Below are positions 60,011 to 64,000 of a DNA stretch of 64,000 nucleotides, piece by piece; within the stretch, counting starts at the first letter, position 1; the number at the start of each line of letters is the position of its first letter. Both the position numbers and the translations under genes were made by a program. The stretch is from UBA4459 sp963776205 (lineage in GTDB: Bacteria; Bacteroidota; Bacteroidia; Bacteroidales; F082), in the NCBI GenBank assembly GCA_963776205.1, contig CAVZLR010000004.1, positions 1-64,000 of the forward strand, in the 5' to 3' direction. The notes under the pieces were generated by a model. That model was not told the origin of the DNA, ran no database searches, and saw nothing but the letters and a program-made list of their open reading frames with translations.

Positions 60011-60384
60011 TGGATAAAATCATAGCAGTGGCATTCGGTGGAAGCATCGGAGCGGTTACGCGTTACCTCATATATTATTATTTCGACAAGTTTCATCAGG
60101 GGCATTTTCCATGGGCATCTTTACTGGTGAACCTGCTTGGGTCATTACTTATAGGGTTGCTGTGGGGGTTATTCGATAAATTTCATATTTCATCAGGTAT
60201 TCGTCTGTTTATTTTTATTGGTATACTTGGAAGTTTTACCACTTTTTCAACCTTCGCATTTGATGTTTTCAGCCTTTCAAAAGAAGGGGAATTCCGCAAT
60301 ATGATTTTGTATATTTTAGGGACCAATGTAATTGGAATAAGCCTTGCTTTTGGAGGTTATTATTTATCGAAAATCGTTTATTGA
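60010..60384 (+). CDS. crcB: Fluoride channel CrcB/Fluc
   Basis: 124 residues with four hydrophobic segments. GGSIGAVTRYLIYYYF, LLVNLLGSLLIGLLWG and GSFTTFSTFAFDVFSL are CrcB signatures; the dimer exports fluoride passively. No fluoride riboswitch was seen; the gene lies inside a cluster with overlapping or abutting starts. Confidence 0.93.
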   Translation: MDKIIAVAFGGSIGAVTRYLIYYYFDKFHQGHFPWASLLVNLLGSLLIGLLWGLFDKFHISSGIRLFIFIGILGSFTTFSTFAFDVFSLSKEGEFRNMILYILGTNVIGISLAFGGYYLSKIVY

Positions 60385-60388
60385 ATTT

Positions 60389-60958
60389 ATGCATGAGATT
60401 GAGCCATATTACAATTGGCGTTCATTGTACATTGCTTGCGAAGACCCACTTTCACCTTTTTATGGTCAACAATACAGTGAATTTGAATACAGCAACGCTA
60501 TTTACGATTATTTTATCCATCCCCAATGGGATAAATTTGATTCAGCCACCTTATACCTGAAAATTCTTTATGTAAGTTACGACTTGCATTATTGTGTTAT
60601 CGAACTGATTGGTGAATGGAATGATGCCATCTATAATGATATTATGCACCTGTATAGGAATGTAATTGAAGAATTATTGGAACAGGAGATCATTTATTTC
60701 ATCCTTATTGGCGAAAACGTGTTAACTTTTCATGCCGACACAACTGATTATTATGAAGAATGGTTCGATAACATAGCTGAAGGGTGGATTATAGGTCTTA
60801 ATTTCAGGTCGCATGTGGTGAAGGATTTTGTTGATGCTAACCTGGATTACTACATAGCACTGGGTGGGAAATTCGACGACCTGGCATGGAGAGCTATGTT
60901 GCCTGATCAGCTGTTTGAGAAACTGGATGCTTTGATTACAAAACGACTGGAGATGTAA
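60389..60958 (+). CDS. Conserved hypothetical protein
   Basis: 189 residues from ATG 60389 (MHEIEPYYNWRSLYIACEDP); an in-frame extension to 60344 would overlap crcB and is less likely. Acidic and aromatic, with LHYCVIELIGEWNDAIYND and FRSHVVKDFVDANLDYYIAL. Similar proteins occur next to acyP/crcB in Bacteroidota, but no function is known. The stop overlaps the acyP start. Confidence 0.8.
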   Translation: MHEIEPYYNWRSLYIACEDPLSPFYGQQYSEFEYSNAIYDYFIHPQWDKFDSATLYLKILYVSYDLHYCVIELIGEWNDAIYNDIMHLYRNVIEELLEQEIIYFILIGENVLTFHADTTDYYEEWFDNIAEGWIIGLNFRSHVVKDFVDANLDYYIALGGKFDDLAWRAMLPDQLFEKLDALITKRLEM

Positions 60959-61230
60959 TGATGAAAAACGCAGTGATTTTGAAAGTTTATGGGCGCGTTC
61001 AGGGAGTTGGTTTCAGGTTTTACACCCAGAAAACAGCTCAAGAATTAAATATTACCGGCCATGTGCGGAACCGACCTGATGGCAGTGTTTATATTGAAGC
61101 TACAGGGGAATCTAATAATTTGGAAAGATTCATCAAATGGTGTGAGGATGGTCCTGCCTGGGCGCATGTTTCCAAAATGGAGAAACAGGAAATTCCTGTA
61201 TTTGATTCAGATGATTTCAGGATAAAGTAA
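60958..61230 (+). CDS. acyP: Acylphosphatase
   Basis: 90 residues: YGRVQGVGFRFYTQK (catalytic Arg), GHVRNRPDGSVYIEATGE (catalytic Asn), then WCEDGPAWAHVSKME. Hydrolyses acyl phosphates such as acetyl phosphate and 1,3-bisphosphoglycerate. Two consecutive ATGs (60958 and 60961); the first overlaps the preceding stop. Confidence 0.93.
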   Translation: MMKNAVILKVYGRVQGVGFRFYTQKTAQELNITGHVRNRPDGSVYIEATGESNNLERFIKWCEDGPAWAHVSKMEKQEIPVFDSDDFRIK

Positions 61231-61315
61231 AAATTACGGGAAAAAAGTGATGGAGAAGGCTTAAAAGGAGATTCAAAATTTATGACCAGGGATCGTTTAT
61301 GAATGATCCACGTAT

Positions 61316-61999
61316 TTATTCCCGAAACGCTCTTAAAAACTCTCTTTTCCCCGGCGGTCCGGGCAGTTTCTCAATTCGAAATCCTGATTCTTTCAAAGCA
61401 CGTTTTACATTTCCTTTGCAAGAATAGGTGGTCATAACGCCACCCTTTTTCAAGGATTTAAATAATTTCAAGAAAATATCTGCTGTCCATAATTCTGGTT
61501 GGACCTCCGGTGAAAAAGCATCGAAATAAATGACATCATATATTTCTATCGGAAAAACAACTTTTTCAAGCGTGTTGATGTCTTTTTCGAGGATGAAATG
61601 GTCAGTTATTGTATATGGATCTGTAGTTTGTCGATGGAACTTTAGATACAATTGCTGATCAATTTTGAGAATTTCATGATAATTCAGTGAACTGGCTACT
61701 TCTTCTGATATCGGAAAAGCTTCCAGTCCATGATACCGGATTTGTTTATTAAATTTTTCAGCCCATAATAAAGTCAGCAAAGCATTCAAACCCGTACCGA
61801 AACCAATTTCCAGGATGCTGAAGGGAGATTGTTTATCCTGGAATTCGTTCAAAGCACCCTGTATAAAAATATGTGATGATTCTTGTATAGCACCAAAAGT
61901 GGAGTGGTAATGTTCACCAATCTGTTCATTAAACAGGGTATGTGACCCGTCGTCAGTTACAAATATTTTATGAGGTTTCGGTGATTTCAAATAATGCAA
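61316..61999 (-). CDS. mnmD: tRNA 5-methylaminomethyl-2-thiouridine methyltransferase domain protein MnmD
   Basis: 227 residues. SAM-binding ILEIGFGTGLNALLTLLWAE, then DVIYFDAFSPEVQPELWTAD and TYSCKGNVKRALKESGF. This is the stand-alone methyltransferase (DUF752) that methylates position 34 of some tRNAs; in enterobacteria it is fused in MnmC. Single gene, convergent with acyP. Confidence 0.92.
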   Translation of the reverse strand: MHYLKSPKPHKIFVTDDGSHTLFNEQIGEHYHSTFGAIQESSHIFIQGALNEFQDKQSPFSILEIGFGTGLNALLTLLWAEKFNKQIRYHGLEAFPISEEVASSLNYHEILKIDQQLYLKFHRQTTDPYTITDHFILEKDINTLEKVVFPIEIYDVIYFDAFSPEVQPELWTADIFLKLFKSLKKGGVMTTYSCKGNVKRALKESGFRIEKLPGPPGKREFLRAFRE

Positions 62000-62062
62000 T
62001 ATATTATACTGCTTAAAGATACATTAAGTAGGAAAGATATGCAGAGATCTAAACAAGCTAAG

Positions 62063-62692
62063 CTATTTTTTCTTCCTGAATGATTGTTTGGCCTGTTCTG
62101 TCAAGTCGTCCAATTTATCTTTTATCTCGTTCATTTCTTCTTTGAAAGCTTTTTCAATATTTGAAATAGTAACGGGGTCGCCCTGCATTTCAAGTTTTTC
62201 ACTTACGGTCCGCGCAGGGGGAATAACAATCCAGAGAACTATGTATACAAGTCCACTACCTCCGGCAAGAAAAAGCGCTAACAGGAAGGCAATCCTTACC
62301 CAGGTTGCATCAATATTAAAATATGCACCCAAACCTGAGCATACACCGCCCAGCATGCGGTCGTCAATATTCCTGAAAAGCCTTTTTTTACCCTTTTGAA
62401 TCAGGTATGATACTTGATCTTCCTCCGAATCTTCATCAAAATCGGCCGGATGTCCCATAATACCAATTACTTCATCCACATCATCTATAACAATCACCTG
62501 TTTCTTGTCATTCAGCTTTTGCTGGAATAATTCGACAATTCGGTTCTCAATATCATTGATAATTTCTTCCTGCCCTTTTTTATTCCTGAAATGAGCCTTT
62601 ATTTCTTCAAGATACGAATTCAGTTTGGTGTATGCATCTTCATCCAGATGGAAAATGATACCCTTGATATTTATATTCAATGTTTTTTTCAT
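62063..62692 (-). CDS. PspC-domain membrane protein
   Basis: 209 residues: a cytoplasmic N-terminal helical region (DIENRIVELFQQKLNDKKQ), then the PspC domain (KKRLFRNIDDRMLGGVCSGL, YFNIDATWVRIAFLLALFLA, SGLVYIVLWIVIPPAR) with its transmembrane segments and a coiled-coil-like tail. Two bases separate it from the PadR gene, a frequent Bacteroidota pair thought to respond to envelope stress. Confidence 0.92.
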   Translation of the reverse strand: MKKTLNINIKGIIFHLDEDAYTKLNSYLEEIKAHFRNKKGQEEIINDIENRIVELFQQKLNDKKQVIVIDDVDEVIGIMGHPADFDEDSEEDQVSYLIQKGKKRLFRNIDDRMLGGVCSGLGAYFNIDATWVRIAFLLALFLAGGSGLVYIVLWIVIPPARTVSEKLEMQGDPVTISNIEKAFKEEMNEIKDKLDDLTEQAKQSFRKKK

Positions 62693-62694
62693 CG

Positions 62695-63030
62695 TTAAGA
62701 TTTTTTTGGTTTTAAAAGTTGTTGAACTGATTTGTTCAGTTGTTTCCAGTTTTCTGTTAATGAAGTCAGTGTTTCAATACCTTGTTCGGTAAGGCTGTAG
62801 TATTTTCTGGGCGGTCCTGAAGTAGATTCTTCCCACCTGTATTTCAAAATACCGTCATTTTTTAACCTTGTCAGCAGTGGATAAACAGTGCCTTCCACCA
62901 CCAGTAAGTGTGCTTCTTTCAATGCCAAAAGGATATCAGATGTGTATACTTCCTGGTCGGAAATGACCGATAATACACACAATTCTAATACACCCTTCCG
63001 CATCTGGGCATTTGTTTTTTCAGTTTTCAT
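62695..63030 (-). CDS. PadR-family transcriptional regulator
   Basis: 111 residues from the Met at 63030 (MKTEKTNAQMRKGVLELCVL); an upstream extension to 63090 lacks coding character. The PadR winged helix is clear: VYTSDILLALKEAHLLVVEG, TVYPLLTRLKNDGILKYRWE, PPRKYYSLTEQG. It probably regulates its own operon with the PspC gene. Confidence 0.92.
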   Translation of the reverse strand: MKTEKTNAQMRKGVLELCVLSVISDQEVYTSDILLALKEAHLLVVEGTVYPLLTRLKNDGILKYRWEESTSGPPRKYYSLTEQGIETLTSLTENWKQLNKSVQQLLKPKKS

Positions 63031-63166
63031 CCATGATAATTTAATAAATATGAGCAAATATAAGGTAAAAAATAATACTATGCAATACATAGTACTATAA
63101 TTTTTGTATTTATAAAGAAAATTAAATGATTTTGCTTAGTGTTTGTTGAAATTCATTGGCAATATA

Positions 63167-64000
63167 TTATTCTTGAAAAACCGCCTTCTTTGCCATGATC
63201 CACATGAGAATACCCCTGGAGATCATAAAAAGGAGCAGTGAAAACCACAACGCATGATTTCCGAAACTTTGAATGGTGAGATAATAGGAGGGAAGGAATA
63301 TAAAAAGTGAAGCAACAATCATCGTATTTCGCATGGCTTTGGAAGCCGTGACGCCAATATATATCCCATCCCAGATAAAGGCCGCGCCACTAACGATGGG
63401 CAACATGATTATCCAGTAGCGGTATTCATAAGCGATATTGATCAGGGTAGTATTATCCGTCATGATCCATAGGAGCGGTTTTAAACCCACTATAAAAGCC
63501 AGAGCAAAAAGGACAGAAGCCCCCCATCCCCAAAGAAATAAATGTTTTACTGTGAGTTTCAGTAAAGGTCTGTCTCCTGCACCCCTGGCTTTGCCTGCTA
63601 AGGCTTCCCCAGCAAAAGCAAAGCCATCAGCGAAATACGAAAAAATGAAAAAGAACTGAAATAAGAGGGAGTTCACTGCCAGTATTTCATCGCTGATATG
63701 TGCAGATCTGCTCGTAAAAAAAGCAAGCACAAGCAACAAGAGCAGGGTCCGGATAAAAATATCTGAGTTCACCCTGAAAAAACGTTTGATCTCATCCAGC
63801 TGAAAAATGATAGCCGCTGAAAATTTTATAAGGTAAGTTTTGTATTTGGTTACTAAAAAGAAAATGGCCAGTGCCAATCCGCAATACTGTGCCAACACAC
63901 TTGCCAGCGCCACCCCGTCTGATTTCATATCGAAAACATAAATAAAGACGAAATTGAAACTGATATTCAACGCATTCACAACGATGGCAAGTATCATCGG
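63167..64000 (-). CDS. MATE-family efflux transporter (N-terminus outside window)
   Basis: The C-terminal 276 or more residues of a DinF/MATE drug:cation antiporter, open to the right edge. Several membrane helices, with motifs ALASVLAQYCGLALAI, SYFADGFAFAGEALAGKARG and YWIIMLPIVSGAAFIWDGIY typical for the C-terminal half. Substrate unknown. Confidence 0.9.
   Translation of the reverse strand, partial: PMILAIVVNALNISFNFVFIYVFDMKSDGVALASVLAQYCGLALAIFFLVTKYKTYLIKFSAAIIFQLDEIKRFFRVNSDIFIRTLLLLLVLAFFTSRSAHISDEILAVNSLLFQFFFIFSYFADGFAFAGEALAGKARGAGDRPLLKLTVKHLFLWGWGASVLFALAFIVGLKPLLWIMTDNTTLINIAYEYRYWIIMLPIVSGAAFIWDGIYIGVTASKAMRNTMIVASLFIFLPSYYLTIQSFGNHALWFSLLLFMISRGILMWIMAKKAVFQE

Noticed and set aside
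61288..61310. GGATC/GATCC hairpin between acyP and mnmD as terminator
   Set aside because: Only five base pairs with a ten-base loop and no T-run.

Overview
The window reads as a chromosomal segment of a Bacteroidota bacterium, probably of a Bacteroidia/Marinilabiliales-like lineage. The evidence is the Bacteroidota-type promoter (TTTG ... TAnnTTTG) in front of the ribosomal, rRNA and enolase units, ribosomal protein sequences of that phylum, two large secreted proteins with type IX secretion (Por) C-terminal sorting domains, a 16S 3' end GGAATACCTCC close to the phylum's GGAACACCTCC, and AT-rich spacers with few Shine-Dalgarno sites. No phage, insertion sequence, integrase or CRISPR array was seen.

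Layout. 1-2.4 kb: two convergent, indel-damaged genes (the 3' part of a membrane glycosyltransferase-like protein and an AbgT-type transporter). 2.6-20.9 kb: one uninterrupted co-directional str-S10-spc-alpha supercluster (rpsL-rpsG-fusA-rpsJ ... rpsD-rpoA-rplQ) with a structured leader RNA, without tuf or adk, closed by a hairpin terminator. 21.1-22.4 kb: enolase with its own promoter. 22.4-28.1 kb: a complete rRNA operon 16S-tRNA-Ile(GAT)-tRNA-Ala(TGC)-23S-5S with promoter, long-range processing stems and terminator. 28.5-33.7 kb: two T9SS-secreted repeat proteins. 33.7-40.2 kb: an outer-membrane-barrel-like protein, a 42-residue lipoprotein, uracil-DNA glycosylase, a YCII lipoprotein, and a large P-loop ATPase followed by an MscS channel. 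40.3-43.4 kb: a photolyase/SDR/DCC cluster. 43.6-48.1 kb: an exported PNPOx-like protein and a three-gene operon (N-formylglutamate amidohydrolase-like, DUF1704 HEVGTH/QEGLA peptidase-like, ATP-grasp ligase). 48.7-56.7 kb: a group with two class A beta-lactamase-fold serine hydrolases, a nucleotide-carrier-like membrane protein fused to HEAT repeats, and an exported protein with dikinase domains. 56.9-64 kb: metabolic and housekeeping genes (amidohydrolase, rdgB, an LpxR-like protein, DUF493, crcB, a conserved hypothetical, acyP, mnmD, PspC/PadR, MATE pump).

The most intriguing material lies in the accessory third: (i) an exported protein with phosphohistidine and PPDK-type ATP-grasp domains beside an NTT-like carrier and two serine hydrolases, (ii) the amidohydrolase / DUF1704 / ATP-grasp operon, which looks like a peptide- or amino-acid-modifying pathway, and (iii) the P-loop ATPase-MscS pair. 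All three functional readings are inference.

A quality warning: several certainly essential genes (rpsQ, rplE, secY, rpsD and possibly rpsL) carry single-base frame breaks that can be repaired to the family sequence by changing one base. The same type of lesion occurs in the first two genes and in the LpxR-like gene. The simplest explanation is residual sequencing/assembly indels; they should not be taken as pseudogenes without read support.
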